Shown here piece after piece: positions 45,910-53,917 of a stretch of DNA of 64,000 nucleotides (positions within the stretch are counted from its first letter, which is position 1; each line of letters starts with the position of its first letter). Both the position numbers and the translations under genes were made by a program. Source of the DNA: Flavobacterium lindanitolerans (GTDB lineage: Bacteria > Bacteroidota > Bacteroidia > Flavobacteriales > Flavobacteriaceae); assembly GCF_002846575.1 (NCBI RefSeq), contig NZ_PJND01000007.1, forward strand, positions 806,001 to 870,000, written 5' to 3'. The notes beneath the pieces are model-generated. The model saw nothing but the letters and a program-made list of their open reading frames with translations. It was not told the DNA's origin and ran no database searches.

Positions 45910-47337
45910 TTATACTTCAATACGTTTCCATTTTCCTCTCTTGAAAAGTACATAGCCTGCAATTGTTATGGCCGTTTCAGCAATAGGTATAGCCATAAAA
46001 ACACCCGTAGGCCCCATGCCTAATTTCTTAGCCAGAACATAAGCCAAAGGAATCTGGAACAGCCAGAAGCCGAAGAAATTAATCCAGGTTGGAGTCCAGG
46101 TGTCGCCTGCACCGTTAAAAGTGTTTATCAATACCATACCAATACCATAGAAAATATAGCCAAGGCTCATGATTCTGATAGCTTCTACTGCAATTTCTTT
46201 AACAACTAAATCATTCGTGAAGAAGCCGGCAATATATTCAGCTCCCAAAAGCGTAATAGCCATGATGGTTGCCATGAATATCACATTGTATTTGGCGGTC
46301 TGCATAACAGATTTCTCCGCTCTTTCAATTTGTTTTGCACCTAAATTCTGTCCCACTAATGTTGCTGCGGCATTACTTAATCCCCAGGCAGGTAAGATAA
46401 AGAACATCATGATTCTCAATGCGGTCTGATATCCGGCCGACCCGTGGTCGCCACCTGTTACAGCGACAAGATTGGCTAAAAATATCCAGCTGCAGGAAGC
46501 AATCACAAATTGCAAAACTCCCGGTGCTGCTACTTTGATAGTGTTTTGTATCAGTTTCCAATCGGGAAGGAAATAGGAAGCGGCAATTTTTAAAATGCCC
46601 TTGCCATTAAACAAATGGTATAACTGGTACAATACGCCTATAGTTCTTCCGGCCGTAGTTGCAATAGCTGCTCCCGTAAGTCCAAATGCAGGTATAGGCC
46701 CTAAACCGTTGATTAGTATAGGACAAAAAATAATATTGCAGATATTGGCAAGCCAAAGACTTTTCATGGCTATTGCAGCATTACCGGCTCCGCGGAAAAT
46801 ACCATTGATAAGGAAAAGCAAAACGATGCTGATGCTTCCACCCATCATAATCCTCATGAAATTAGTGCCGTGAAGAGCCGCTTCCGGTGAAGCTCCCATC
46901 AACATTAGGATTTCCGTTGCATATAATAAGCCAAGAATACTGATGACCGTATTCACGGCAACAGCTATTATAACGGCCTGCATTCCTGCTTTTGAAGCAG
47001 CAACAGGGTCTTTTTCACCAATCCTTCGGGCAACAACGGCCGTAGCCGCCATACTTAAACCGATAGCCAGGGAATAAATGACTGTGAGTACAGATTCTGT
47101 AAGTCCTACAGTTTGTATGGCAAAGCTGCTGTTTTCGAGATGTCCGACGAAATATAAGTCGACCAGTGCGAAAACAGATTCCATCATCATTTCCAATACC
47201 ATTGGAATGGCTAAAAGAATAACTGCCTTACGGATGCTTCCGGAAGTATAATCGAAATCAGCTTCGCCTTTAAGCGATTGTTTTATTGTAATAAATAAAC
47301 GGGATAAAAAACTTTGTTTTTGTTCTGTTTGTGTCAT
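45910..47337 (-). CDS. MATE-family efflux transporter
   Basis: 475 residues with about 12 transmembrane helices in two MATE halves. Family signatures include AIPMVLEMMMESVFALVDLYFVGHL near residue 45 and IRIMSLGYIFYGIGMVLINTFNGAGDTWTPT in the second half. It exports cationic drugs or metabolites in exchange for Na+ or H+; the substrate is unknown. The N-terminal hydrophilic SLKGEADFDYTSGSIRKA extension is typical of Bacteroidota members. Confidence 0.9.
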   Translation of the reverse strand: MTQTEQKQSFLSRLFITIKQSLKGEADFDYTSGSIRKAVILLAIPMVLEMMMESVFALVDLYFVGHLENSSFAIQTVGLTESVLTVIYSLAIGLSMAATAVVARRIGEKDPVAASKAGMQAVIIAVAVNTVISILGLLYATEILMLMGASPEAALHGTNFMRIMMGGSISIVLLFLINGIFRGAGNAAIAMKSLWLANICNIIFCPILINGLGPIPAFGLTGAAIATTAGRTIGVLYQLYHLFNGKGILKIAASYFLPDWKLIQNTIKVAAPGVLQFVIASCSWIFLANLVAVTGGDHGSAGYQTALRIMMFFILPAWGLSNAAATLVGQNLGAKQIERAEKSVMQTAKYNVIFMATIMAITLLGAEYIAGFFTNDLVVKEIAVEAIRIMSLGYIFYGIGMVLINTFNGAGDTWTPTWINFFGFWLFQIPLAYVLAKKLGMGPTGVFMAIPIAETAITIAGYVLFKRGKWKRIEV

Positions 47338-47359
47338 GATTATTTAATAAGTAGGTGAG

Positions 47360-47420
47360 CGTCACAAAAACGTGACGAAAAAAAATAACTAATCAAGGCG
47401 GGCCTAAAAAGGTTTAGGCC
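47360..47420 (-). promoter_or_regulatory. Two hairpins upstream of the MATE gene
   Basis: GGCCTAAA-AAGG-TTTAGGCC (47401-47420) and CGTCAC-AAAAAC-GTGACG (47360-47377) lie between the permease stop and the MATE start. Neither is followed by a good T run on the minus strand, so they may be regulatory rather than terminating. Confidence 0.4.
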
Positions 47421-47496
47421 AAAACAAAAACAAACATGGTTCTAATAATTTAGACAACAAATGTATAATTATTTTTTCAAGAAGGGAGAATTTTTT

Positions 47497-48696
47497 TTAA
47501 TCAAGCAGTTTTTTTGTGACTCTGCTCGATGCAATCAGTGAAGAGATAAACCCAAGAGAGAAAATAGTGGCCAAAACAATAATTAGATTCTCAATATTGA
47601 AAATCACAGGATAAGGCATGGAAGGTGTAACCATGACTAGCTGATAGTTTTGCTGTAACAGTACAATGATAATTCCCAATATCAGGCCGATAAGTCCTCC
47701 CGTTACCGTTAGTATGGAGCCTTGAAACAAGAAGATTTTTCGCAGGTTTTTGACTTCTACACCTAAATTGTATAAAGTGGTAAGATTACTTTTCTTGTCA
47801 ATTATCAGCATGATTATGGCTCCGGCCAATGTGAAAAGTGTAAGTACAATTACCAGAGTGAAAATAAGATAAAGTGCCGTCTGTTCCGTATTCAACATCT
47901 TATATAAAGAATCGTTCAATTGTGCCCGGTTTTTGATAGTCAGCTTATGGTTAAAGATATTCTGGAGTTCTGCAGATATCGCCGATTCGTCAGCTCCGGG
48001 TTTAAATTTGAACTCAATTCCCGTCACCTGATTAGGCTTGAATTCCAATAATTCCTGTGCCAGATTCAGGTCGGCAAAAACATATTTTTCATCCAGTTCT
48101 TCACTTACGGCATATACACCAACAGGAAGCAGGGCAGTTTTATTAAAAGCCTGTTCGGCATTATTTATGGCTCCTTTACCGGGTTTTGGCACATAAACTT
48201 CCAACGGATTGCTATAGCTCAGTAACCCCAGCGAAAGTTTTTGGTGGATTCCATAACCCACAACCACTTGCGGTGTTTTTGGTTCCATCCATTCGCCCAT
48301 ATAAAGTTTTTTCTGTACTTTATTTACATCCGTATAACTGCTGTCTACACCTTTAAGGTAGGTCACGACTTCTTTGCCTTCATACAAAAAAAGTACACGT
48401 TCTTCAATGATGTTACTTTTGGCGGCAATTCCATCAATTTTTTGGATTTTTTGTGCCTGTTCGGGCGAGATAAGGAAAGATTTTCCTAATGTGCTTGTGA
48501 TTTTAAGGTCGGGGTCAAAATCATTGGAGAAAGAAAGGCTGAAATCCTTTAATCCGCTAAAAACAGAAAGCACTACAAACAAAGCTGCCGCGCCTACAAT
48601 AATTCCCAGAGAAGCAATGCCCGTAATGATATTGATGGCGCTGCTTTTGCTGAAACTTACAGTGTAACGTCGAGCTATGTAAAAAGGAAAATTCAA
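47497..48696 (-). CDS. LolC/E-like ABC transporter permease
   Basis: 399 residues. MacB/FtsX-type permease: transmembrane helix near the N-terminus (IITGIASLGIIVGAAALFVVLSVFSGLKDF), a large periplasmic domain (about 50-265) and three C-terminal helices (FTLVIVLTLFTLAGAIIMLII, GSILTVTGGLIGLILGIIIV, NLIIVLATIFSLGFISSLIA). The N-terminal FYIARRYTVSF is characteristic of the lipoprotein-release permeases LolC/LolE. Its start is 1 bp after the rbfA stop, so the two are co-transcribed. No ATPase subunit lies nearby. Confidence 0.85.
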   Translation of the reverse strand: MNFPFYIARRYTVSFSKSSAINIITGIASLGIIVGAAALFVVLSVFSGLKDFSLSFSNDFDPDLKITSTLGKSFLISPEQAQKIQKIDGIAAKSNIIEERVLFLYEGKEVVTYLKGVDSSYTDVNKVQKKLYMGEWMEPKTPQVVVGYGIHQKLSLGLLSYSNPLEVYVPKPGKGAINNAEQAFNKTALLPVGVYAVSEELDEKYVFADLNLAQELLEFKPNQVTGIEFKFKPGADESAISAELQNIFNHKLTIKNRAQLNDSLYKMLNTEQTALYLIFTLVIVLTLFTLAGAIIMLIIDKKSNLTTLYNLGVEVKNLRKIFLFQGSILTVTGGLIGLILGIIIVLLQQNYQLVMVTPSMPYPVIFNIENLIIVLATIFSLGFISSLIASSRVTKKLLD

Positions 48697-48697
48697 T

Positions 48698-49090
48698 TTA
48701 TGATTTCTTTCTTTTTTCTAACAAATCCGGATTTTCAATCGGGTTTTCCTGGCCGGTCAATGCCTTGTCTATTTTCTCAATATAATCCAGTGAGTCGTCA
48801 ATAAAAAATACCAGATTAGGCACTTTTCGCAATTGAAGGCGTACTCTTTGAGAAAGGTCGTGTTTGATTAACGGTGTATTCGTTTTTATGGCAGCCAATA
48901 ATTCCGGGCCTTTTTCCGGTGGGAAAATGCTAAGATATACGGTTGCAATAGATAAATCTGTAGTTACGCTAACTTTAGAAACAGAAATCACCAAATTTGG
49001 GATTCCATTTTTTCTCACTTCGCCTTGAAGGATGTCTACCAGGTCTTTTTGTAGCACACTTCCTATTTTTTTCTGTCTGTTCGTTTCCAT
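48698..49090 (-). CDS. rbfA: Ribosome-binding factor A
   Basis: 130 residues. KH-type fold that helps 16S rRNA maturation of the 30S subunit. N-terminal RQKKIGSVLQKDLVDILQGE, then SVSKVSVTTDLSIATVYLSIF and the C-terminal LRKVPNLVFFIDDSLDYIEKID are diagnostic. A minus-strand -7 element TACTTTTG (49102-49095) ends 4 bp before the ATG, which suggests a leaderless mRNA. Confidence 0.93.
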   Translation of the reverse strand: METNRQKKIGSVLQKDLVDILQGEVRKNGIPNLVISVSKVSVTTDLSIATVYLSIFPPEKGPELLAAIKTNTPLIKHDLSQRVRLQLRKVPNLVFFIDDSLDYIEKIDKALTGQENPIENPDLLEKRKKS

Positions 49091-49094
49091 ACTG

Positions 49095-49102
49095 CAAAAG
49101 TA
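49095..49102 (-). promoter_or_regulatory. -7 element of rbfA
   Basis: TACTTTTG on the minus strand, 4 bp from the rbfA start codon. The divergent mce gene has its own TATATTTG at 49177-49184. Confidence 0.45.
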
Positions 49103-49217
49103 CGATTAATTTTAGAGTAGCAAAAAGGTTCTGAATGACAACGATAAAGAATATCAGAGCAAACGGGATAAGTTTTTATATTTGTCGGTACATTACTATA
49201 AGATAATAAATAGAAAG

Positions 49218-49619
49218 ATGAGAAAAATAGAACATATTGGCATTGCCGTAAAAAATTTAGAAGCATCGAACCTTCTTTTTGAAAAGCTTTTTGGAGCACC
49301 GGCCTATAAAATGGAAGAAGTGGAGAGCGAAGGTGTCAAGACCTCTTTTTTTATGAATGGTCCCAATAAAATAGAATTGCTGGAAGCAACCAATCCGGAT
49401 AGTCCGATTGCCAAATTTTTAGAAAAAAAAGGAGAAGGTATCCATCATATTGCTTTTGATGTGGAAGACATTGTTGCAGAAATCAAAAGGTTACAGTCTT
49501 CCGGATTTACGGTTTTGAATGAAGTTCCTAAAAAAGGAGCCGATAATAAACTGGTGGCGTTTTTACACCCAAAAGGCACCAACGGAGTTTTAGTTGAACT
49601 GTGCCAGGAAATAAAATAA
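49218..49619 (+). CDS. mce: Methylmalonyl-CoA epimerase
   Basis: 133 residues from ATG at 49218 (MRKIEHIGIAVKNLEASN). VOC-fold metalloenzyme interconverting (R)- and (S)-methylmalonyl-CoA in propionate/succinate metabolism. Metal ligands fit KIEHIGIAV, GIHHIAFDV and the C-terminal GVLVELCQE. Length is standard. It is a lone gene divergent from rbfA. Confidence 0.9.
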   Translation: MRKIEHIGIAVKNLEASNLLFEKLFGAPAYKMEEVESEGVKTSFFMNGPNKIELLEATNPDSPIAKFLEKKGEGIHHIAFDVEDIVAEIKRLQSSGFTVLNEVPKKGADNKLVAFLHPKGTNGVLVELCQEIK

Positions 49620-49750
49620 AAGTTTCAAATCGAAAGAGTTGGCAGAAAATAAATAGATGTACTATTATTTTTTTAGGAGTTTACAATCGGTTTCCTGTGA
49701 AATAATTTGCAACATATTAAATTTAGTAGTAATATTGCAACCTCTTAACT

Positions 49751-49824
49751 GGTCCTATAGCTCAGTTGGTTAGAGCACCTGACTCATAATCAGGTGGTCC
49801 CTGGTTCGAGCCCAGGTGGGACCA
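49751..49824 (+). tRNA. tRNA with CAU anticodon (Met or lysidine-type Ile)
   Basis: A full cloverleaf: acceptor GGTCCTA/TGGGACC, D-arm GCTC-AGTTGGTTA-GAGC, anticodon arm CCTGA-CTCATAA-TCAGG with anticodon CAT, and T-arm CCTGG-TTCGAGC-CCAGG. The 3' CCA is not encoded. Methionine and tilS-modified isoleucine tRNAs share this anticodon, and I cannot separate them without a covariance model. Not the initiator by its paired first base. Confidence 0.92.
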
Positions 49825-49827
49825 CAT

Positions 49828-49868
49828 AAAAAGCCGCCGATAGCAATTGCTGTCTGCGGCTTTTTTTT
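49828..49868 (+). terminator. Terminator behind the tRNA gene
   Basis: AAGCCGC with GCGGCTT outside, GATAGC with GCTGTC inside, AATT loop, then T8. Confidence 0.85.
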
Positions 49869-50042
49869 GTGATTAATTCATGAATTTTTAAAAATTATTT
49901 TTCTTTCTGAAACCAAATGAGATTCATCTTCTAATATTTTGAAAGATTTTACTCTTTCTTTAAAAATTTTCTTTTCTAACTGATTGGAATTTTGTAATTT
50001 CCATTTTTTATAATAGATCATTCATTAAAAACCCCCGTTATA

Positions 50043-50249
50043 TTGAAAGATTTTTTTACTTCCGCATCCATAATTGTCGAGGAGGAATCAAGGATTTCTT
50101 TTCGCTTCTTAAAACTGTTTTTGATTGCAATATCAGCAGTTTGTACAGTGTTATTATTTGCCTATTTTATTAAGGCATCCGGTATTTTACAGGGAACAGA
50201 AAGCACTAGTCTGGACTTTGTACTAAAAATTGCAGATGGTTTGAGTTAA
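50043..50249 (+). CDS. Small membrane protein of unknown function
   Basis: 68 residues from a TTG start; no upstream ATG is available. One transmembrane helix (LFLIAISAVCTVLLFAYFI, about 26-44) after a charged N-terminus (IVEEESRISFRFLK) and a short external tail. Convergent with the 93-residue gene. The 170 bp before it, back to the tRNA terminator, are AT-rich with no visible site. Coding status is moderate. Confidence 0.4.
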   Translation: MKDFFTSASIIVEEESRISFRFLKLFLIAISAVCTVLLFAYFIKASGILQGTESTSLDFVLKIADGLS

Positions 50250-50266
50250 ATTTAGGGAAAAGCTAA

Positions 50267-50548
50267 TTAGGGTTGTGTTTGGCAACTTTTGACTACCAGT
50301 TGGATGTCCAGCTGTAAAGCGTATTGTATCTGTTGTACGCCACTGATTTCCTGTGCTTTTTTTAAATCGCTTTCTATAGCTTCTATAGCGCTACCCCGCG
50401 ACCAGTTTTGGTTGAATGCTATTTCCCAGGCTGTATTCAGATTCTGAATTTTAAACCAAAGCTCCTTTAATAGAACAGTATGAAAAATATTTTTCTGTTC
50501 CTCGCTGGCATTAGGTAATTCCAAAATGACTAAAGCTTTGTATCCCAT
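50267..50548 (-). CDS. 93-residue protein controlled by a palindrome promoter
   Basis: 93 residues, soluble, no signal peptide (MGYKALVILELPNASEEQKNIFH). The pattern with YKALVILELPN, LKELWFKIQNLNTAWEIAF and QIQYALQLDIQ suggests a small alpha/beta (ferredoxin-like) fold. No family is recognised. Upstream lies TACGG-TTTT-CCGTA (50607-50620), with the -7 element TAAATTTG (50577-50584, minus strand) exactly 22 bp away, as in the array near 22 kb. It follows the response regulator gene on the same strand behind a terminator, so it is a separate unit, likely activated by that regulator. Confidence 0.6.
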   Translation of the reverse strand: MGYKALVILELPNASEEQKNIFHTVLLKELWFKIQNLNTAWEIAFNQNWSRGSAIEAIESDLKKAQEISGVQQIQYALQLDIQLVVKSCQTQP

Positions 50549-50576
50549 AGCTTACTATTGTGGTAGTTTAGATACT

Positions 50577-50620
50577 CAAATTTACTGCCGGTAAGGGCCA
50601 TTTCCTTACGGTTTTCCGTA
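50577..50620 (-). promoter_or_regulatory. Single-palindrome promoter P5
   Basis: TACGGAAAACCGTA read on the minus strand (50620-50607), 22 bp, then -7 TAAATTTG (50584-50577), giving a start near 50572 and a 24-nt leader. One palindrome only, with a 4-nt centre. Confidence 0.7.
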
Positions 50621-50652
50621 AAGGCATTTTTTTAGGCTTTTTTTTAGGGTTG

Positions 50653-50686
50653 GAAATAAAAAAACCGACAGGGCTGTGTCGGTTAG
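50653..50686 (-). terminator. Terminator of the 50714-53340 kinase/regulator operon
   Basis: On the minus strand AACCGACA pairs with TGTCGGTT around a 6-nt loop, followed by T7. Confidence 0.85.
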
Positions 50687-50713
50687 AAAATGGTAGGTTT
50701 GGGACAATAAGGG

Positions 50714-51382
50714 CTATATGAGTCCTAAATCTTTGGCATTACTGATAAGATGTATGGTGTTTTTTGCCTTGAAGTAAAGCTTCAGCTTGTTTATCCTTTT
50801 CTCAATACTGCTGTTGCTGGAAGGAACGTTGCCTTGTTTTTTGAATTTGGCACCTATTTCATCCTGCGTCAGGCCAATTGACAGGTATTTAATAAGCTTC
50901 AGGTCGTATTCTTCGATTTCAATAATGTTATTAGCCTGGAATATGTTGGACAGCGGAGCCGGCACATAGTTTTCTGTAGTTCCAGCCAGGGCAATTACCG
51001 CTTTTTCGAGCTCTTTTGAACCTTCACGTCCTTTCGAGACATAACCGTTAATACCGCATTCTTCGAACAGGGCTTTTATTTTATAAGAACGGTCTTCTAT
51101 GGAATAGGCTATGACCTTTATTTCAGGTTGGGTTTCTTTGACACTCTTGATGAGGTCTTCGCCGGACTCCAGTACAGTATCACGATGGTCCTGCTTAAAG
51201 GAAAGGTCTGTTATGAGTAAATCATAAGGTTCGCCATCTAATAGCGCCTTTTTTACCTTTAGATAGGCTTCATCGCAATATTTTGCCTGATGAATTTCTG
51301 CGTGTGTTAGCTGGTCAAGCTGTGAAATTACAGCAGCGTGGATGCTGTCAATGTCTTCTGCAACTAAAATTTTTCTAAACAT
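50714..51382 (-). CDS. NarL/LuxR-type response regulator, partner of the second TPR kinase
   Basis: 222 residues. Receiver with ILVAEDIDSI, phospho-acceptor D59 in LLITDLSF and switch Lys in GYVSKGREG. Like the regulator at 21178, a long loop follows the Asp (KQDHRDTVLESGED). The GerE-like output domain (DLKLIKYLSIGLTQDEIGAKF ... SIEKRINKLKLYFKAK) has an insertion before the recognition helix (KKQGNVPSSNS). Same length and architecture as the first regulator, so the two are paralogues. It starts 17 bp after the kinase gene. Confidence 0.88.
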   Translation of the reverse strand: MFRKILVAEDIDSIHAAVISQLDQLTHAEIHQAKYCDEAYLKVKKALLDGEPYDLLITDLSFKQDHRDTVLESGEDLIKSVKETQPEIKVIAYSIEDRSYKIKALFEECGINGYVSKGREGSKELEKAVIALAGTTENYVPAPLSNIFQANNIIEIEEYDLKLIKYLSIGLTQDEIGAKFKKQGNVPSSNSSIEKRINKLKLYFKAKNTIHLISNAKDLGLI

Positions 51383-51399
51383 GGTAGGTGTGTTAAATT

Positions 51400-53340
51400 T
51401 TAAACAGGATAGCCAAAAGAAAGCTTTACTCCTCTATTTGTCTGTATGTCAAAAATAAGCGTTCCCCGAATGCTTTTTATACGGTTTTCCACATTTTGCA
51501 GACCGTTTTTTAAAATAGTTTTTCCGAAAGGCATTCCTATTCCGTTATCCGAATATTGGATCTGGATTTTTTTGTCGGTACTTGAAAAATCAATCACGGC
51601 TAATGTGGCCTGGCTATGCTTTTTCATGTTGACCATTAACTCCTGGAGCACCCTGTAGGTCACTAGTTTTTTGTTTTCGTCAATCTTCATCCAATCAATG
51701 GAGTCAATATCTTTTATTAATACGTTAAGTGATTGGTTTTGATATTCTGAAAGCATTATTTTTAACTGATTTGGGAAATTCTCACCCAATTCAATAGGGC
51801 TGTTTTCTCTTGAGATATCCCGGGTTCTTAAATAGACGCTGTCCAGCGAATGGATAAGGGCTTCTTTTTTTTCCGGTCTTTCTAAATTCTGAGTAGAGGC
51901 AAATGTCATGGCGTTATATACGTCATTGGCCAGTTCGTCGTGTACTTTTTTTGCAATCCGGGTTTCTGTATTGTAGGCTTCCTGAAACTTTTCTTTTTCG
52001 TGTCTTGACTTTAAAAGCCTGTAGAAAAGTACTCCTACAAGTACAAGAAATGATATCGTCAATAATAAAAGTTCGTTTCTTCGTTTTGCTTTTTCTGCTT
52101 TTAATTTGTTTTCTGCATTTTCTGCCTGGTATTTAAGCAAATCTTCTTCTGCCTGCTTTGAATCGTAACGAATCTTTGCAAACTGATTTTTAGCCTTTTG
52201 GCGGACAACCCTGATGCTGTCATTCAGTTTGGTATATTCTGAAAACAACCTGTCAGATTCTTGCTTGGAGTCGGCAGTTTTTGAAAGGAATTTAATAGCA
52301 TCCAGTTTGTCATCAGTATTCTTTAGTTTATTGGCTAAACTATAGGCTCTTTCTGCATAGTTCCTTGCCATTTTCGGGTTCTGGTTGAGATAATACTCCG
52401 AAAGGTGCAGACAGCTAGCCAATAATCCAAATTCATCCTTAATGGAATCTTTTAGCCGCAATGACTGTAGCATATATTCATGGCCTCTTTTGTCTCCTGA
52501 GAGAAAATAAGAATACCCCAGATTGTCCATAGCTTTGGCTTTGAATTCGATGTTTGTATCTGGCCTTTTTTTGAAAACCAGCCTCCTGAGTATTTTTATA
52601 GCCTTGGCATATTCCTTCTGGTCCATGTAGATAAGGGCTATGTTATTCATCACAGCATCTTTAGAAAGAGAATCCTTTGTGATTTCATAGGCCTTGCTGT
52701 AATATTTTAAAGCATTTTCATAATTAAAGAGCTGTTTGTATGACATGCCCAGATAATTATAGACAGCCACAAGATAAGACTCTTCTCCTGAGTTTTTTAA
52801 GCAGGCAAGAGCTGCTGTAGCAGTCGTTTCGGCCCCATAATAATCAGAAGAGATTCGCTGCAGGTCGGTCATCATCAATAAGCTGTATCCTGCCCGCATG
52901 CTGTCGTTTGCTTTCAAATATTCTGTTTTCGAACGGTCGTAATACGAAAAACTGCTGTCAATGTTTATGGGTGAAAAATAGGAAGCGTAGAGATAATAAT
53001 ATCCTCCAAGAGCTGCTTGCTTTTTAGTATTCAGTGCCAGTTTTTTTAGCTTGCTGAGGTAATATCTGGAACTGTCTGAGTTATAGGCAAGATCGTGTTC
53101 GATTTTGGTATACAATCCTTTGTAGAGCAAAGAGTCGTTACCGGATTCCATTCCAATTTTATAAGCTTTGTTGCTAAAAACTCTTTGCCTTTCTTGTGAA
53201 AATTTACTGTCATAAGAAAGTTTTATGTAATGCTCAAGGCTGTCAGTTGCAGTACTCCCTTTTTTTACAGGCATATTTTTTCCACATGAAATGAAAATCA
53301 ATGTCATGAAAAAAAGCAAAATCGGGGAGTAATGCTTCAT
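51400..53340 (-). CDS. TPR-containing sensor histidine kinase, second copy
   Basis: 646 residues. Lipoprotein-type signal (LFFMTLIFISCGKNMPVKKGS), tetratricopeptide repeats to about residue 380, coiled coil, a transmembrane helix near 405 (LLLLTISFLVLVGVLFYRLL), a HisKA_3 region with H467 in AKKVHDELANDVYNAM, and an HATPase domain (QELMVNMKKHSQ, DNGIGMPFG, NGLQNVENR). Same domain order as the kinase at 19134. Followed by its response regulator. The sensory TPR region would sit outside the inner membrane. Confidence 0.9.
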   Translation of the reverse strand: MKHYSPILLFFMTLIFISCGKNMPVKKGSTATDSLEHYIKLSYDSKFSQERQRVFSNKAYKIGMESGNDSLLYKGLYTKIEHDLAYNSDSSRYYLSKLKKLALNTKKQAALGGYYYLYASYFSPINIDSSFSYYDRSKTEYLKANDSMRAGYSLLMMTDLQRISSDYYGAETTATAALACLKNSGEESYLVAVYNYLGMSYKQLFNYENALKYYSKAYEITKDSLSKDAVMNNIALIYMDQKEYAKAIKILRRLVFKKRPDTNIEFKAKAMDNLGYSYFLSGDKRGHEYMLQSLRLKDSIKDEFGLLASCLHLSEYYLNQNPKMARNYAERAYSLANKLKNTDDKLDAIKFLSKTADSKQESDRLFSEYTKLNDSIRVVRQKAKNQFAKIRYDSKQAEEDLLKYQAENAENKLKAEKAKRRNELLLLTISFLVLVGVLFYRLLKSRHEKEKFQEAYNTETRIAKKVHDELANDVYNAMTFASTQNLERPEKKEALIHSLDSVYLRTRDISRENSPIELGENFPNQLKIMLSEYQNQSLNVLIKDIDSIDWMKIDENKKLVTYRVLQELMVNMKKHSQATLAVIDFSSTDKKIQIQYSDNGIGMPFGKTILKNGLQNVENRIKSIRGTLIFDIQTNRGVKLSFGYPV

Positions 53341-53408
53341 AGAAGAATATTTCCCCGAAAATACTAAAAGTGTTTTACAAAAACTTTTTTTTATTACTGT
53401 TTTTTAGT

Positions 53409-53588
53409 CTATGGCCTTGGATTCAAGGGTGGTGGAGGTGGTTTTGTAGTTGTTGTCGTATTATTACCGCCACTTTCGTCAGCTTGCAAGGTCATTTTAT
53501 TGGCTTCATCTGTTGTGTCATCTGCTGTACAGGAGATAAACAGGGTGCTTGAGGCTAAAATAGCCAAAGCCAGGATTAATTTTTTCAT
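53409..53588 (-). CDS. 59-residue proline-tailed lipoprotein
   Basis: ATG at 53588 to TAG at 53409. Lipoprotein signal LALAILASSTLFISCTADDTTDEA with Cys-20, then a Thr-rich stretch and a C-terminal PPPPPLNPRP. It is 68 bp upstream of the TPR kinase gene, on the same strand, with no terminator between them. It may be co-transcribed with the kinase. No family is recognised. Confidence 0.6.
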   Translation of the reverse strand: MKKLILALAILASSTLFISCTADDTTDEANKMTLQADESGGNNTTTTTKPPPPPLNPRP

Positions 53589-53917
53589 CTCTTTCGAATT
53601 AAAAAGTTTGACATAGGGGATTGCTTTCAGGTGGGTTCTGAAATCCTAATCCGTCTTTTTTTAATGGGGTGGTAGCCCTGTTTTTTGGGAAGTTCAGCGT
53701 GCCAAAACAGAAGAGTGGATCATACTTCCCGAATGGTCGTCCCATCCTGATTTAGCAACACTGAGGTAAAATCAGTTTTGTACATTTGTCCTAAATGCAT
53801 GTTAGGACAGAACTGATTTCTGAGGCAAAGTAAATGTGGTTTTTGCTGGTGATAGCAAGGGAATTCCGATGATTCCGATAATTCCGATTGATTCCAATTA
53901 ATTCTGATTTAATAACT
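53589..53917. promoter_or_regulatory. Intergenic region with compound inverted repeat and tandem repeats
   Basis: A compound inverted repeat covers 53769-53819: outer arms AAATCAGTT/AACTGATTT and inner arms TGTCCTAA/TTAGGACA around ATGCATG. Next, 53863-53908 holds five imperfect tandem copies of ATTCCGATNA just before the ATG at 53918. The rest (53589-53768) shows nothing obvious. Confidence 0.5.

Noticed and set aside
53370..53552. 60-codon plus-strand frame antisense to the small lipoprotein
   Set aside because: Trp/Cys-rich translation without a family; the opposite strand has a convincing lipoprotein gene.
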